Origin: Sanguibacter keddieii DSM 10542
GTDB lineage: Bacteria > Actinomycetota > Actinomycetes > Actinomycetales > Cellulomonadaceae
Assembly: GCF_000024925.1 (NCBI RefSeq)
Contig: NC_013521.1
Location: forward strand, 2,170,001-2,234,000
Reading direction: 5' to 3'
DNA: 64,000 nt
The position numbers and the translations under genes were made by a program. Of this stretch, positions 41,973-51,544 are shown piece after piece (the stretch's first letter is position 1; each line of letters opens with the position of its first letter). A model generated the notes under the pieces. That model was not told the origin of the DNA. It saw only the letters and a program-made list of their open reading frames with translations, and did no database searches.

Positions 41973-42764
41973 TTAGAGCCCGACCTCGGCCATGAGCGTG
42001 CCGAGCTCGGTCTGACCGATGACGCGCACGCGACCCTGACGCAGGTCGCCCAGGCGGATCGGGCCGATCTTGGTGCGGACCAGCTGGGTCACGGGGTACC
42101 CGGCGGTCTCGAACATGCGGCGGATGATGCGGTTGCGGCCCTCGTGCAGCTCGACCTCGATGAGGCTGGCCTGCGGGGTCGCGTCGACCAGGCGGTACTT
42201 GTCGACGGTCGCGACGCCGTCCTCGAGCTCGATGCCCTTGAGGAGCGTCGTCCCGAGGTTGGCGGGCACGCGGCCCTCCACCTGGACCGTGTAGGTCTTG
42301 GTGATCTTGTACTTGGGGTGCGTCAGACGGTTGGCGAGCTCGCCGTCGTTCGTCAGCAGCAGCAGACCCTCGGAGTCGGCGTCGAGACGGCCGACGTGGA
42401 ACAGGCGCTCCGGACGGTCCGCGACGAACTGCGCGAGCGTCGGGCGACCCTCGGGGTCGTGCATGGTCGAGACCACGCCGAGCGGCTTGTTGAGAGCCAG
42501 CGTCAGCAGCGACATGTCGAGCTGGATGCGCAGCCCGTCGACGTGCACCACGTTCTTGTCGGGGTCGATGCGGACGCCGAGCTCGTGCACGGGCACGTCG
42601 TCGACCGTCACACGACCAGCCGTGATGAGGTTCTCGCACGCACGGCGAGAACCCAGCCCTGCCGTCGCGAGGACCTTCTGCAGGCGCACACCGTCGGGGA
42701 CGTGGACGTCGCGAGGTGCTTCCTGCGGGCGGGCTTTCTTGCGTCCGCCACGGGTGTTGCTCAT
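41973..42764 (-). CDS. rluB: 23S rRNA pseudouridine synthase, RluB/RsuA family
   Basis: A 263-residue enzyme. An N-terminal S4 domain (GVRLQKVLATAGLGSRRACE) precedes the catalytic part with LALNKPLGVVST, HVGRLDADSEGLLLLTNDG (the catalytic Asp in GRLDxxSEGL) and LHEGRNRIIRRMF. It isomerises uridine in 23S rRNA; RluB versus RluE/F target cannot be told by eye. The ATG at 42764 lies 4 bases past the scpB stop. A basic N-terminal tail (RGGRKKARPQ) precedes the S4 domain. Confidence 0.93.
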   Translation of the reverse strand: MSNTRGGRKKARPQEAPRDVHVPDGVRLQKVLATAGLGSRRACENLITAGRVTVDDVPVHELGVRIDPDKNVVHVDGLRIQLDMSLLTLALNKPLGVVSTMHDPEGRPTLAQFVADRPERLFHVGRLDADSEGLLLLTNDGELANRLTHPKYKITKTYTVQVEGRVPANLGTTLLKGIELEDGVATVDKYRLVDATPQASLIEVELHEGRNRIIRRMFETAGYPVTQLVRTKIGPIRLGDLRQGRVRVIGQTELGTLMAEVGL

Positions 42765-42768
42765 GTAC

Positions 42769-43443
42769 TCATTCCTCCAGTTGTGCCACAGCGGGCTGTT
42801 CTGCCGCCTCGGCGGGTCGGCCCTGCGCCCACCGCCCGGTGAGCTGTCCACGACCGGGGTCGTCGGGCAGCTCCAGGGCGTCGATCTCGGGCAGGTGCGG
42901 AGCCAGTGCGGGCAGCTCGTCGAGTGACGACAAGCCCATGCGCTCCATGAAGTATCCCGTAGTCCGGTACAAGAGCGCACCACTGGACTCGTCAGAGCCG
43001 TCCTCGACGATCAGACCGCGCATCGTCAGGGTACGCACGACGCCGTCGACGTTGACCCCACGGACGGCCGAGACCTGGCCACGGGTGACCGGTTGACGGT
43101 ACGCGATGACGGCGAGGGTCTCGAGCGCAGCCTGCGACAGGCGGGCCGACTGCCCCTCCGTCACGAACTGCCCGACCACGTCGGCGAACTCCGGTGCGGA
43201 GTAGACGCGCCACCCGCCACCGGACTCGCGCAACTCGAAGCCCGGACGACGCGCCGCAGACCGGTACTCCGTCTCCAGGCGCCACAGGTGGTCGGCGGTG
43301 CGGTCGACCGGGAGCCCGAGCGCAGCGGCCAGGCGCACCACGGAGACGGGCTCGTCGGCGACCATGAGGATCGCCTCGATCGCCGCGAGGACACCGCCGG
43401 GGCGGTCCTCGAGCGGGACGTGCTCGACGTCGTCAACGGTCAT
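42769..43443 (-). CDS. scpB: Chromosome segregation/condensation protein ScpB
   Basis: A 224-residue ScpB, the winged-helix partner of ScpA and SMC. Markers are AAIEAILMVADEPVSVVRLA, GFELRESGGGWRVYSAPEFA, LSQAALETLAVIAYRQPVTR and LLYRTTGYFMERMGLSSLDE. The ATG overlaps scpA's stop by four bases. A 40-residue Ala/Glu/Pro-rich end follows. It lies between scpA and rluB, the usual order. Confidence 0.95.
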   Translation of the reverse strand: MTVDDVEHVPLEDRPGGVLAAIEAILMVADEPVSVVRLAAALGLPVDRTADHLWRLETEYRSAARRPGFELRESGGGWRVYSAPEFADVVGQFVTEGQSARLSQAALETLAVIAYRQPVTRGQVSAVRGVNVDGVVRTLTMRGLIVEDGSDESSGALLYRTTGYFMERMGLSSLDELPALAPHLPEIDALELPDDPGRGQLTGRWAQGRPAEAAEQPAVAQLEE

Positions 43444-44483
43444 GAGGGTGACTCCGTCGGCTGCGCCGTCACTACCGACTGCGCCGTGCCTACCGACTGC
43501 GCTGTGCCTACCGGCTGCGCCGCCATCTGCGCGATGGTCTCGTCGGTCACGCTCTCGGCGGCCACCGTGACCTCGTCGGCGGGCTCGACCTCGTCGAAGT
43601 CGCCGCGGACCTCCACGTCGCCGTCGTCGTCGCCCGTCCAGCGGACCGTGAGCTCGGCGAGCGGGGTGATCTGGTCGAAGCCGACCACGCCCTCGCGGAA
43701 CAGCTCGAGGAGGGCGAGGAAGCGCGAGACCACCACGAGGACGGACTCGGCGTCGGACACGAGGTCGCGGAAGGTGAGGGCGCCACCGGCGCGCAGGCGC
43801 TCGACGACGATGGCCGCCTGGTCGCGGACGCTCACCGCGGGCGCGTGCAGGTGCGCGACGTCGACCGTCGGCGGGGCCGGCTTCGGTGCGAGGGCGTGCG
43901 CGGCCAGCGCGGCGAGGTCCTGCGGGGTGGTGGTCCACACGAGCTCGGGCAGCAGGGCCGCGAACTGCGTCTCCAGCGGGACCGAGCGCGGCGTGCGGCG
44001 CCCCTGCTCCGCCAGGCGCTCGGAGAACACACCCGCCAGCTGCTTGTACGCCCGGTACTGCAGCAGCCGGACGAACAGCAGGTCGCGGGCCTCGAGCAGC
44101 TCGAGGTCCTCGGAGTCCTCGACGTCGCCCGAGGGCAGCAGGCGTGCCGCCTTGAGGTCGAGCAGGGTCGCCGCGACGAGCAGGAACTCGCTCGTCGTCC
44201 CGAGGTCACGCTCCCCCGACCGCAGGTAGGCGATGAACTCGTCCGTCACCTGGGCCAGCGCGATCTCCGTCACGTCGAGCTTGTGCTTGGCGATGAGCGA
44301 CAGCAGCAGGTCGAAAGGACCCTCGAAGTTGTCGAGGTGCACCGCGAAGGCGGAGGACACCTGCTCCTGGGCTGGCACCACGACGTCGGTCGCAGAGGGC
44401 ACCGCGACGTCCGTCGCAGGAGACACCGCGACGTCGGTCGCGGCCGGTGCCTCAGGCAGCGTCGCCACGCGCGATGAGCTCAC
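43440..44483 (-). CDS. scpA: Segregation/condensation protein ScpA
   Basis: A 347-residue kleisin-like partner of SMC. Core: AVHLDNFEGPFDLLLSLIAK, EIALAQVTDEFIAYL, FLLVAATLLDLKAARLLP and a winged-helix end at FLALLELFREGVVGF. The ends are low complexity: an N-terminal ATDVAVSP-type repeat (three copies) and a C-terminal VGTAQS repeat of about 20 residues. It overlaps the parA-type gene by 32 bases from ATG 44483; a GTG at 44468 would shorten this. Confidence 0.93.
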   Translation of the reverse strand: MSSSRVATLPEAPAATDVAVSPATDVAVPSATDVVVPAQEQVSSAFAVHLDNFEGPFDLLLSLIAKHKLDVTEIALAQVTDEFIAYLRSGERDLGTTSEFLLVAATLLDLKAARLLPSGDVEDSEDLELLEARDLLFVRLLQYRAYKQLAGVFSERLAEQGRRTPRSVPLETQFAALLPELVWTTTPQDLAALAAHALAPKPAPPTVDVAHLHAPAVSVRDQAAIVVERLRAGGALTFRDLVSDAESVLVVVSRFLALLELFREGVVGFDQITPLAELTVRWTGDDDGDVEVRGDFDEVEPADEVTVAAESVTDETIAQMAAQPVGTAQSVGTAQSVVTAQPTESPS

Positions 44484-45333
44484 GGGCCAGCTGGCGGTAC
44501 GACGTCGCGCCCGAGTGGTTCGGGGCGTAGGTGGTGATCGGCTCGGCGGCCACCGAGGCGTCCGGGAACTTCACCGTGCGGCCGATGACCGTCTGCATGA
44601 GGGTGTCGCCGAAGGCCTCGTAGACGCGCGCCACGACCTCGCGGGAGTGCAGGGTGCGGGGGTCGAACATCGTCGCGATGATGCCGTCGACCTCGAGGCG
44701 CGGGTTGAGACGGTCACGCACCTTCTCGATGGTCTCCACCAGCAGCGCCACACCGCGCAGCGCGAAGAACTCGCACTCGAGCGGGATGAGCACGCCGTGC
44801 GCGGCCGTGAGGGCGTTGACGGTCAGCAGGCCGAGGGACGGCTGGCAGTCGACGAGGATCACGTCGTACTCGTCGAGCACGGGGCGCAGCACGCGGGACA
44901 GGACCGACTCGCGTGCCACCTCGCCGACCAGCTGGACCTCGGCGGCCGACAGGTCGATGTTGGCCGGCAGCATGTGCAGGCCCTCGACGTTGGTCGGCAC
45001 GATGATCTCGTGGATGTCGGCCGAGCGCTCCATGAGGAGGTTGTAGACCGTGCGGTCGAGCTCGTGGGGGTTGATGCCCAGGCCCACGGACGCGGCGCCC
45101 TGCGGGTCGAAGTCGACGATGAGCACCCGGCGCCCGTACTCCGCGAGGCACGCCGCGAGGTTGATGGTGGTGGTCGTCTTGCCGACCCCACCCTTCTGGT
45201 TGCACATCGCGATGATGCGCGCGGGACCGTGCCCCGAGAGCCGCTCGGGCTCGGGGAAGTCGGGAAGGAGGCGCCCGACCGGGTCGCGGCGGGGCTCGTT
45301 GATCTCGGTGCTGCTCGGGGCCTGACTACTCAC
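44452..45333 (-). CDS. ParA/Soj-type ATPase
   Basis: A 293-residue Walker-type partition ATPase. The deviant Walker A CNQKGGVGKTTTTINLAACL starts about residue 43, then LIVDFDPQGAASVGLG, and DVILVDCQPSLGLLTVNAL as Walker B. It starts at a GTG after the xerD stop. In this chromosomal position, next to scpAB, it is a ParA-like protein not linked to a visible parB; its partner may be elsewhere. It moves DNA or protein cargo by ATP-dependent DNA binding. Confidence 0.92.
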   Translation of the reverse strand: MSSQAPSSTEINEPRRDPVGRLLPDFPEPERLSGHGPARIIAMCNQKGGVGKTTTTINLAACLAEYGRRVLIVDFDPQGAASVGLGINPHELDRTVYNLLMERSADIHEIIVPTNVEGLHMLPANIDLSAAEVQLVGEVARESVLSRVLRPVLDEYDVILVDCQPSLGLLTVNALTAAHGVLIPLECEFFALRGVALLVETIEKVRDRLNPRLEVDGIIATMFDPRTLHSREVVARVYEAFGDTLMQTVIGRTVKFPDASVAAEPITTYAPNHSGATSYRQLARELIARGDAA

Positions 45334-45405
45334 GCGGCAACGCTACCGCAGGCGTGTCGCAAGGGCCTGCAAGCGCGCCGCGACGGTGGCGCGCCACGGC
45401 ACCGC

Positions 45406-46359
45406 TCAGGCGAGGGCTCGTGGGTGGGACTGGACGTAGACCTCGCGGAGCGAGTCGGCGGTGACCATCGTGTACAGCTGCGTGGTGGTCACCGAGGCGT
45501 GCCCCAGCAGCTCTTGGACCACGCGGACGTCGGCCCCGCCCGAGAGCAGGTGGGTCGCGAAGGAGTGCCGCAGGGTGTGCGGCGAGATGTGCTCGGCGCC
45601 GTCGAGCCCGGCGGTCTCGGCCGAGGTCCGCAGCACCTGCCAGGCGCTCTGCCGGCTGAGCCGCGCCCCGCGGGTGTTGAGGAACACCGCGGGTGTCCCC
45701 CGCCCTGCCGCCATGAGGACGGGGCGGGCGCGCACCAGGTACGCCTGGATCGCCTCGACCGCGAAGGACCCGACGGGGACCACGCGCTCCTTGCTGCCCT
45801 TGCCGAACAGCCGGACGGACTCGAGGCCCGGGGTGAGGTCGAGGTCATCGACGTCGAGGGTCACGGCCTCGGAGATGCGGGCACCCGTCGAGTACAGCAG
45901 CTCGAGCAGCGCTCGGTTGCGGACCGAGGCGACCGTGTCCCCCGCGCCGGCCGCGGCGAGCAGGCGCTCGACGTCGTAGGTGGAGATCGCCTTGGGCAGG
46001 CGCTTGCCCTGGCTCGGCGGCCGCACGCCCGCGGTCGGGTTCGCGGGGGCGAGGCCCTCGGCGACGCAGAAGGTGTGCCAGCCGCGGACGGCGGCGAGGC
46101 TGCGGGCCGCTGACCCGGCCGCGAGGGCCGAGCGCCCGTCGGACCCGGTGCGGACCACGGTGACGTAGTCCTCGACGACGGTGGTGGTCACGTCCTCGAG
46201 GGCCAGGTCGAGGGACTCGAGGTACGCGACGTAGCGGTCGAGGTCGCGGCGGTAGGCGGCGACGGTGTTCGTCGAGCGACCACGCTCGATGGTCAGGTGG
46301 TCGAGGTAGCCCTGGACGGCACGGCGGAGCCGGTCACCCCGGGCGTCCGCTGCGACCAC
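45406..46359 (-). CDS. xerD: Tyrosine recombinase XerD
   Basis: A 317-residue recombinase that resolves chromosome dimers at dif. The SAM-like N-terminal domain ([25 protein letters not shown]) leads to the catalytic part: [19 protein letters not shown] (first Arg), [12 protein letters not shown] (Lys), [20 protein letters not shown] (HxxR), and [15 protein letters not shown] (His, nucleophile Tyr). It reads from a GTG with GAGGTGA upstream, eight bases after ctaB. It precedes parA and scpAB, the standard actinobacterial order, so it is a housekeeping enzyme, not an island integrase. Confidence 0.94.
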   Translation of the reverse strand: MVAADARGDRLRRAVQGYLDHLTIERGRSTNTVAAYRRDLDRYVAYLESLDLALEDVTTTVVEDYVTVVRTGSDGRSALAAGSAARSLAAVRGWHTFCVAEGLAPANPTAGVRPPSQGKRLPKAISTYDVERLLAAAGAGDTVASVRNRALLELLYSTGARISEAVTLDVDDLDLTPGLESVRLFGKGSKERVVPVGSFAVEAIQAYLVRARPVLMAAGRGTPAVFLNTRGARLSRQSAWQVLRTSAETAGLDGAEHISPHTLRHSFATHLLSGGADVRVVQELLGHASVTTTQLYTMVTADSLREVYVQSHPRALA

Positions 46360-46367
46360 CGCTCACC

Positions 46368-47345
46368 TCAGAAGGGCAGGAAGACGTCGACCGCGACGGC
46401 GACGAACAGGAGCGTGAGGTAGGTGATCGAGCCGTGGAACACCTTCATGGCGCCGAGCTTGCCGCGGCTGGGGTCGGCGGCGCGGCGGTACATGCCGATG
46501 CACTGACCGAGGAACCAGGCACCCAACAGCGAGGCGACCACGGCGTAGACCCAGGTCATGCCCTCGAGCGGGACGAGCGCGAGCGAGCACGCGATCATGG
46601 CGACCGTGTAGATGATCATCTCGCGGGCGACCTTGAGGTCGTCGGCGACGACGGGGAGCATCGGGACGCCGGCGTCGGCGTAGTCGCGGCGGAACTTCAT
46701 CGACAGCGGCCAGTAGTGCGGCGGGGTCCAGAAGAAGATCACGAGGAACAGCGCCACGGCGCCCCAGCTGAGGCCACCGGTGACCGCGGACCAGCCGATG
46801 AACACCGGCATGCAGCCCGCGATCCCGCCCCACACGATGTTCTGCGGGGTGCGGCGCTTGAGGATCATCGTGTAGCCGACCACGTAGATCGCGATCGCCG
46901 CGGCGGTCAGCAGCGCCGAGGCCATGTTGACGAAGACCGCGAACCACGCGAGCGACACGGCGCCGAGCACGAGGCCGAAGATCAGCGCGTTACGGGGCGA
47001 GACCTCGCCGGTGACGATCGGGCGACGCTTGGTGCGGTTCATCACCTCGTCGATGTCACGGTCGAGGTAGCAGTTGAGGACCCCCGACGCGCCGGCCGCG
47101 CCGGCACCGCCGACGAGGGTGGCGAGCACGAGCCACAGCGACGGGAAGCCGCGCTCGGCGAGCATCATCGTCGGGATGGTCGTGACGAGCAGGAGCTCGA
47201 TGACGCGCGGCTTGGTCAGGGCGACGTACGCCCCGATCCGGCGCCGCAGCACCGCGCCCCGGGTCGGCTGCCCAGCCGTGGGCAGCGCCTCACCTGCCAC
47301 GTCGGGGCTGGGGAGGTGTGCCGAGGCAGGGCTTGAGGTGTGCAC
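46368..47345 (-). CDS. ctaB: Protoheme IX farnesyltransferase (heme O synthase)
   Basis: A 325-residue UbiA-family membrane enzyme adding a farnesyl group to heme B, for cytochrome c oxidase. It shows [39 protein letters not shown] (the first DxxxD motif), [20 protein letters not shown] and DAGVPMLPV (second Asp motif), with eight or nine hydrophobic helices. GTG start at 47345 without a strong Shine-Dalgarno; the first 30 residues are non-membrane. It is divergent from tkt across a 465-base region, the classic actinobacterial ctaB-tkt arrangement. Confidence 0.95.
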   Translation of the reverse strand: MHTSSPASAHLPSPDVAGEALPTAGQPTRGAVLRRRIGAYVALTKPRVIELLLVTTIPTMMLAERGFPSLWLVLATLVGGAGAAGASGVLNCYLDRDIDEVMNRTKRRPIVTGEVSPRNALIFGLVLGAVSLAWFAVFVNMASALLTAAAIAIYVVGYTMILKRRTPQNIVWGGIAGCMPVFIGWSAVTGGLSWGAVALFLVIFFWTPPHYWPLSMKFRRDYADAGVPMLPVVADDLKVAREMIIYTVAMIACSLALVPLEGMTWVYAVVASLLGAWFLGQCIGMYRRAADPSRGKLGAMKVFHGSITYLTLLFVAVAVDVFLPF

Positions 47346-47810
47346 GCGGGCCGATTTCCGTTCTGCGTCCGAGAGAAGCCGGCGCTCGTCGCGGGATCAT
47401 CCACGCCCAGGCCAGCACAACGTCCGACTCATCGTACGTGCCGTAGGTCCTGAGTCCCGGCCATCTGCGCGAGATTTCGACTGTGATCTGTTCGGCGACC
47501 TGTTCCGCGACACGATTGTTAACGTTCACACTCCCGTCGCCCGGACGCGCTATCGTGCCGGTGCGGGCCACAGCACGTCGACGGTCACCGGTGACCGTCT
47601 GCCGGACGTCACCGCCCAGACCGGGGCGTACGCGCGTAGTGTGGAACGCGGAATCCAGAGCGACCGACGGGCACGCCCGCCGAGGACCACGGCCTCGCCG
47701 CGGTCGTCCGGCGCACCAGCCCGCCAGCTGCTGACGTCCTCCGACGCCCCGCAGGCTCTGACCACGACAGATTCTGGCGTGCACGCACGCCACGACAGAG
47801 ATGAGGTCCG
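47346..47810. promoter_or_regulatory. Divergent ctaB/tkt control region
   Basis: 465 bases without a supported gene, between divergent ctaB and tkt. It contains the 14-base near-palindrome TGTTAACGTTCACA (47517-47530), with six of seven pairs matching, as in LacI-type operators. The rest shows no further repeat, RNA or riboswitch motif. Confidence 0.55.
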
Positions 47811-49988
47811 GTGAACTCCTTCACCCCAGCGCAGCAGCCCTTCGACTGGTCCGAGCTCGACGACCGCGCGGTCGCCACGATCAAGGCTCTCGCCGCCGAC
47901 GCCGTCGAGAAGGTCGGCAACGGCCACCCCGGGACCGCGATCTCGCTCGCGCCCGCCGCGTACACGCTCTTCCAGAAGGTCATGCGTCACGACCCGAGCG
48001 ACTCGCACTGGGTCGGTCGCGACCGCTTCGTGCTGTCTGCCGGTCACTCGTCGCTGACCATCTACCTCCAGCTGTTCCTCTCCGGCTACGACGTCGACAT
48101 CGACGACATCAAGTCGCTGCGCACCTGGGGCTCGAAGACCCCCGGTCACCCCGAGTACACGCACACCGACGGTGTCGAGATCACCACCGGCCCCCTCGGC
48201 CAGGGCCTCGCCTCCGCCGTCGGCATGGCCATGGCGGCCCGTCGCGAGCGCGGCCTGCTCGACCCGAGCACCGCCCCCGGCGAGAGCCCCTTCGACCACT
48301 CGATCTTCGTGATCGCCGGCGACGGCGACCTGCAGGAGGGCGTCACCTCCGAGGCCTCGTCCCTCGCGGGCCACCAGCAGCTCGGCAACCTCGTGGTCAT
48401 CTACGACCAGAACCAGATCTCGATCGAGGACGACACCAACATCTCGTTCTCCGAGGACGTCCTCGCTCGCTACGAGTCCTACGGCTGGCACACCCAGCGC
48501 GTCGACTGGACTCAGGGTGGCACCGGCTACGTCGAGAACGTCGAGGAGCTGCACGCCGCGCTCTCGGCCGCGAAGTCCGAGACCGGCAAGCCGTCGATCA
48601 TCGCGCTGCGCACCATCATCGGCTGGCCGTCGCCGAAGAAGCAGAACACCGGCAAGATCCACGGCTCGGCGCTCGGCGCCGACGAGGTCGCCGGCCTCAA
48701 GGTCAACCTCGGCCTCGACCCGGAGAAGTCCTTCGACGTCGCCGACGAGGTCCTCGCCCACGCCCGCGAGGTCGGTGCCCGCGGCGCCGAGGCCCGCAAG
48801 GCCTGGACCGTCGGCTTCGACGCGTGGAAGACCGCCAACCCCGAGGGCGCTGAGCTCCTCGAGCGCCTCACCACCCGCACCCTCCCCGAGGGCTGGGACT
48901 CCGTGCTCCCGACCTTCGAGGGCGGCAAGGACGTCTCGACGCGTGCCGCGTCGGGCAAGGTCCTCACGGCGCTCGCGCCGGTGCTCCCCGAGCTCTGGGG
49001 CGGCTCGGCCGACCTCGCCGAGTCCAACAACACCACGATGGAGGGCGAGCCGTCCTTCATCCCCGCCGAGCACTCCACGGCGGCCTGGACCGGCAACCCC
49101 CACGGGCGCACGCTGCACTTCGGCATCCGTGAGCACGCCATGGGCGCGATCCTCAACGGCATCGTGCTGCACGGCGGGACGCGCGCCTACGGCGGCACGT
49201 TCCTCGTGTTCTCCGACTACATGCGTCCGGCGGTCCGCCTCGCGGCCCTCATGCGCATCCCGTCGACCTTCGTCTGGACCCACGACTCCATCGGTCTCGG
49301 CGAGGACGGCCCGACGCACCAGCCGATCGAGCACCTCGCCGCGCTGCGCGCCATCCCCGGTCTCGACGTCGTCCGCCCCGCGGACGCCAACGAGGTCGCC
49401 TGGGCCTGGAAGACCATCCTCGGTCACACCGACCGCCCGGCCGGCATCGTCCTGACCCGTCAGAACGTGCCGACCTACGCCCGTGGAGAGGGTGCCGCCA
49501 CCGGCGAGACCTTCGGCTCGGCCGCTGGCGTCGAGAAGGGTGCCTACGTCCTCGCCGAGGCCCCGAACGGCACGCCCGACGTGATCCTGCTGGGCACCGG
49601 CTCCGAGGTCCAGCTGGCCGTCGACGCCCGCGAGGCCCTCAAGGCCGACGGCGTCAACGCCCGCGTGGTGTCCGTCCCGAGCCGCGAGTGGTTCGACCAG
49701 CAGGACGCGGAGTACCGCGAGTCGGTCCTCCCCGCCTCGGTCAAGGCCCGCGTGTCGGTCGAGGCCGCCGTGGCCCAGGGCTGGCGCGAGCTCGTCGGCG
49801 ACGCCGGCCGCTCGATCTCGATCGAGCACTACGGCGCCTCCGCAGACTTCAAGACGCTCTACCGCGAGTTCGGCATCACCACCGAGGCCGTCGTGGCCGC
49901 CGCCAAGGAGTCCATCGAGGCCGCGGGCTCCTCCGCCCCCGGCGCAGCCCCGCAGCCCTCCGAGGGCGGCACGGCCGACCGTCCCTGA
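47811..49988 (+). CDS. tkt: Transketolase
   Basis: A 725-residue thiamine-diphosphate enzyme of the non-oxidative pentose phosphate pathway. GHPGTAISLAPAAYTLF, HTDGVEITTGPLGQGLASA, and AGDGDLQEGVTSEASSLAGH (ThDP motif GDG...) lie in the first half; FGIREHAMGAILNGI and FSDYMRPAVRLAAL, THDSIGLGEDGPTHQP in the second. GTG start with GAGG upstream. First gene of the tkt-tal-zwf-opcA-pgl cluster. The last 25 residues are Ala/Pro/Ser-rich and not part of the fold. Confidence 0.96.
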   Translation: MNSFTPAQQPFDWSELDDRAVATIKALAADAVEKVGNGHPGTAISLAPAAYTLFQKVMRHDPSDSHWVGRDRFVLSAGHSSLTIYLQLFLSGYDVDIDDIKSLRTWGSKTPGHPEYTHTDGVEITTGPLGQGLASAVGMAMAARRERGLLDPSTAPGESPFDHSIFVIAGDGDLQEGVTSEASSLAGHQQLGNLVVIYDQNQISIEDDTNISFSEDVLARYESYGWHTQRVDWTQGGTGYVENVEELHAALSAAKSETGKPSIIALRTIIGWPSPKKQNTGKIHGSALGADEVAGLKVNLGLDPEKSFDVADEVLAHAREVGARGAEARKAWTVGFDAWKTANPEGAELLERLTTRTLPEGWDSVLPTFEGGKDVSTRAASGKVLTALAPVLPELWGGSADLAESNNTTMEGEPSFIPAEHSTAAWTGNPHGRTLHFGIREHAMGAILNGIVLHGGTRAYGGTFLVFSDYMRPAVRLAALMRIPSTFVWTHDSIGLGEDGPTHQPIEHLAALRAIPGLDVVRPADANEVAWAWKTILGHTDRPAGIVLTRQNVPTYARGEGAATGETFGSAAGVEKGAYVLAEAPNGTPDVILLGTGSEVQLAVDAREALKADGVNARVVSVPSREWFDQQDAEYRESVLPASVKARVSVEAAVAQGWRELVGDAGRSISIEHYGASADFKTLYREFGITTEAVVAAAKESIEAAGSSAPGAAPQPSEGGTADRP

Positions 49989-50001
49989 CGCACGCCCATG
50001 A

Positions 50002-50063
50002 CATGCCCGTGGCGCGTCCGCACAGCCCTCTCCGGAGGGCCTCGCGGGCGCGCCACGGGCATG
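50002..50063. terminator. Long perfect inverted repeat after tkt
   Basis: 15-base perfect arms CATGCCCGTGGCGCG (50002-50016) and CGCGCCACGGGCATG (50049-50063) with a 32-base loop holding a further small hairpin. It begins 14 bases after the tkt stop. It may terminate part of the tkt transcript or protect its 3' end. The following 200 bases to tal contain CAGCACGACC-type short repeats only. Confidence 0.6.
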
Positions 50064-50272
50064 AGTGGGGGTGTGAGCGACGAGACGCGCGCTCTGATCG
50101 CGGGCTGCGTCCTTCTCTGATTCGATGGAACAGGGACGGCCGCAGCCCGTCGTCGTCTCACCAGCACGACCCAGCAGCACCCAGCACGACCTAGCAGCAC
50201 CGCAGACCGCAGCACCCGCACGGCCCGCAGCACGAGCCCACAGCACGAGCAGCAGCAGGAGAGGTCATCCCC

Positions 50273-51409
50273 GTGTCAGAGAACGGCAGCACCCCCACCC
50301 AGTCCGAGGCGACGTCCCGACTCAGCAGCGAGGGGGTCGCCATCTGGCTCGACGACCTCTCGCGCGAGCGCATCACCACCGGCAACCTCGCCGACCTCGT
50401 CGCCACCCGCGACGTCGTGGGCGTCACCACCAACCCGACCATCTTCGCGAGCGCGCTCTCGAAGGGCGAGAGCTACGACGAGCAGCTCACCGAGATCGCC
50501 GCGCAGGGCACCGACGTCGACGACGCCGTCTGGGAGATCACCACCCGCGACGTCCGCGACGCCTGCGACGTGCTCCGCCCCGTCTACGACCGCACCGACG
50601 GTGTCGACGGCCGCGTGTCCATCGAGGTCGACCCCCGCATGGCGCAGGACCCCGACGCCACCGGCAAGCTCGCCGAGCGCCTGTGGTCGACGGTGGACCG
50701 GCCGAACCTGTTCATCAAGATCCCGGCCACCGAGAAGGGCCTCTCCGCCATCACCGCGGCGATCGCCCAGGGCATCAGCGTCAACGTCACGCTGATCTTC
50801 TCGCTCGAGCGCTACTCCGCCGTGATCGACGCGTACCTCACCGGGCTCGAGCAGGCGCTCGAGGCCGGCCGCGACGTCTCCGACCTCGCGTCCGTCGCGT
50901 CGTTCTTCGTGTCCCGCGTCGACGGCGCGATCGACAAGGAGCTCGAGGAGATCGGCTCCGACGAGGCGAAGGCCCTCCTCGGGAAGGTCGCGGTGGCCAA
51001 CGCGCGCCTCGCCTACGAGATCCACTGCGAGACGCTCGCCTCCGACCGCTGGAAGGCCCTCGAGGCCCGCGGTGCCCGTCCGCAGCGCCCGCTCTGGGCG
51101 TCCACGGGGGTCAAGAACCCTGACTACCCCGACACGCTCTACGTGACGGAGCTCGTGGCCCCGGGCGTCGTCAACACGATGCCCGAGAAGACCCTCCAGG
51201 CCGTCGCCGACCACGGCGACATCACCGGCGACACCATCACCGGCACCTACGACGACGCCCGTGCGACGCTCGACACGTACGCGCGTCTCGGCGGCGACCT
51301 CGCCGAGGTCACCCGTAGTCTCGAGGAGGACGGCCTCCAGAAGTTCGAGGCCAGCTGGGACGAGCTCCTGCAGACCGTCCGCGACGGACTCTCCGGAGCC
51401 TCGTCCTGA
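50273..51409 (+). CDS. tal: Transaldolase
   Basis: A 378-residue transaldolase of the larger actinobacterial type. [20 protein letters not shown] near the N-terminus, [16 protein letters not shown] with the Schiff-base lysine, and [20 protein letters not shown] mark the family. It transfers a dihydroxyacetone unit between sugar phosphates. It starts at a GTG preceded by AGGAGAGG. It is followed by two hairpins before zwf, so it may be read partly independently. Confidence 0.95.
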   Translation: MSENGSTPTQSEATSRLSSEGVAIWLDDLSRERITTGNLADLVATRDVVGVTTNPTIFASALSKGESYDEQLTEIAAQGTDVDDAVWEITTRDVRDACDVLRPVYDRTDGVDGRVSIEVDPRMAQDPDATGKLAERLWSTVDRPNLFIKIPATEKGLSAITAAIAQGISVNVTLIFSLERYSAVIDAYLTGLEQALEAGRDVSDLASVASFFVSRVDGAIDKELEEIGSDEAKALLGKVAVANARLAYEIHCETLASDRWKALEARGARPQRPLWASTGVKNPDYPDTLYVTELVAPGVVNTMPEKTLQAVADHGDITGDTITGTYDDARATLDTYARLGGDLAEVTRSLEEDGLQKFEASWDELLQTVRDGLSGASS

Positions 51410-51414
51410 GACAG

Positions 51415-51480
51415 GCAGGACTCTGGTCCTAGAGTCCTGCTAGACATGACTGGTCTGCGGCGATGCGTCGCAGACCAGTC
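51415..51480 (+). terminator. Two tandem hairpins between tal and zwf
   Basis: First stem GCAGGACTCT (51415-51424)/AGAGTCCTGC (51431-51440), 10 bases, loop 6. Second stem GACTGGTCTGCG (51448-51459)/CGCAGACCAGTC (51469-51480), 12 bases perfect, loop 9. Terminator or transcription-processing site within the pentose cluster. Confidence 0.7.
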
Positions 51481-51544
51481 GCTCGACACGTGAAGATCGA
51501 CAAGTCAGACCGTGGGCGTGGCCCCAGTGCCACACCCGGAGAAG

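Noticed and set aside
45406-46359. Tyrosine recombinase as the integrase of the island
   Set aside because: Its gene order (ctaB-xerD-parA-scpA) and sequence mark it as the housekeeping XerD, 10 kb away from the island.
47550-50246. An 898-codon open frame on the minus strand opposite tkt and the leader of tal
   Set aside because: It mirrors the high-GC codon pattern of tkt, is Gly/Ala/Arg/Val-heavy, and shows no fold or motif.
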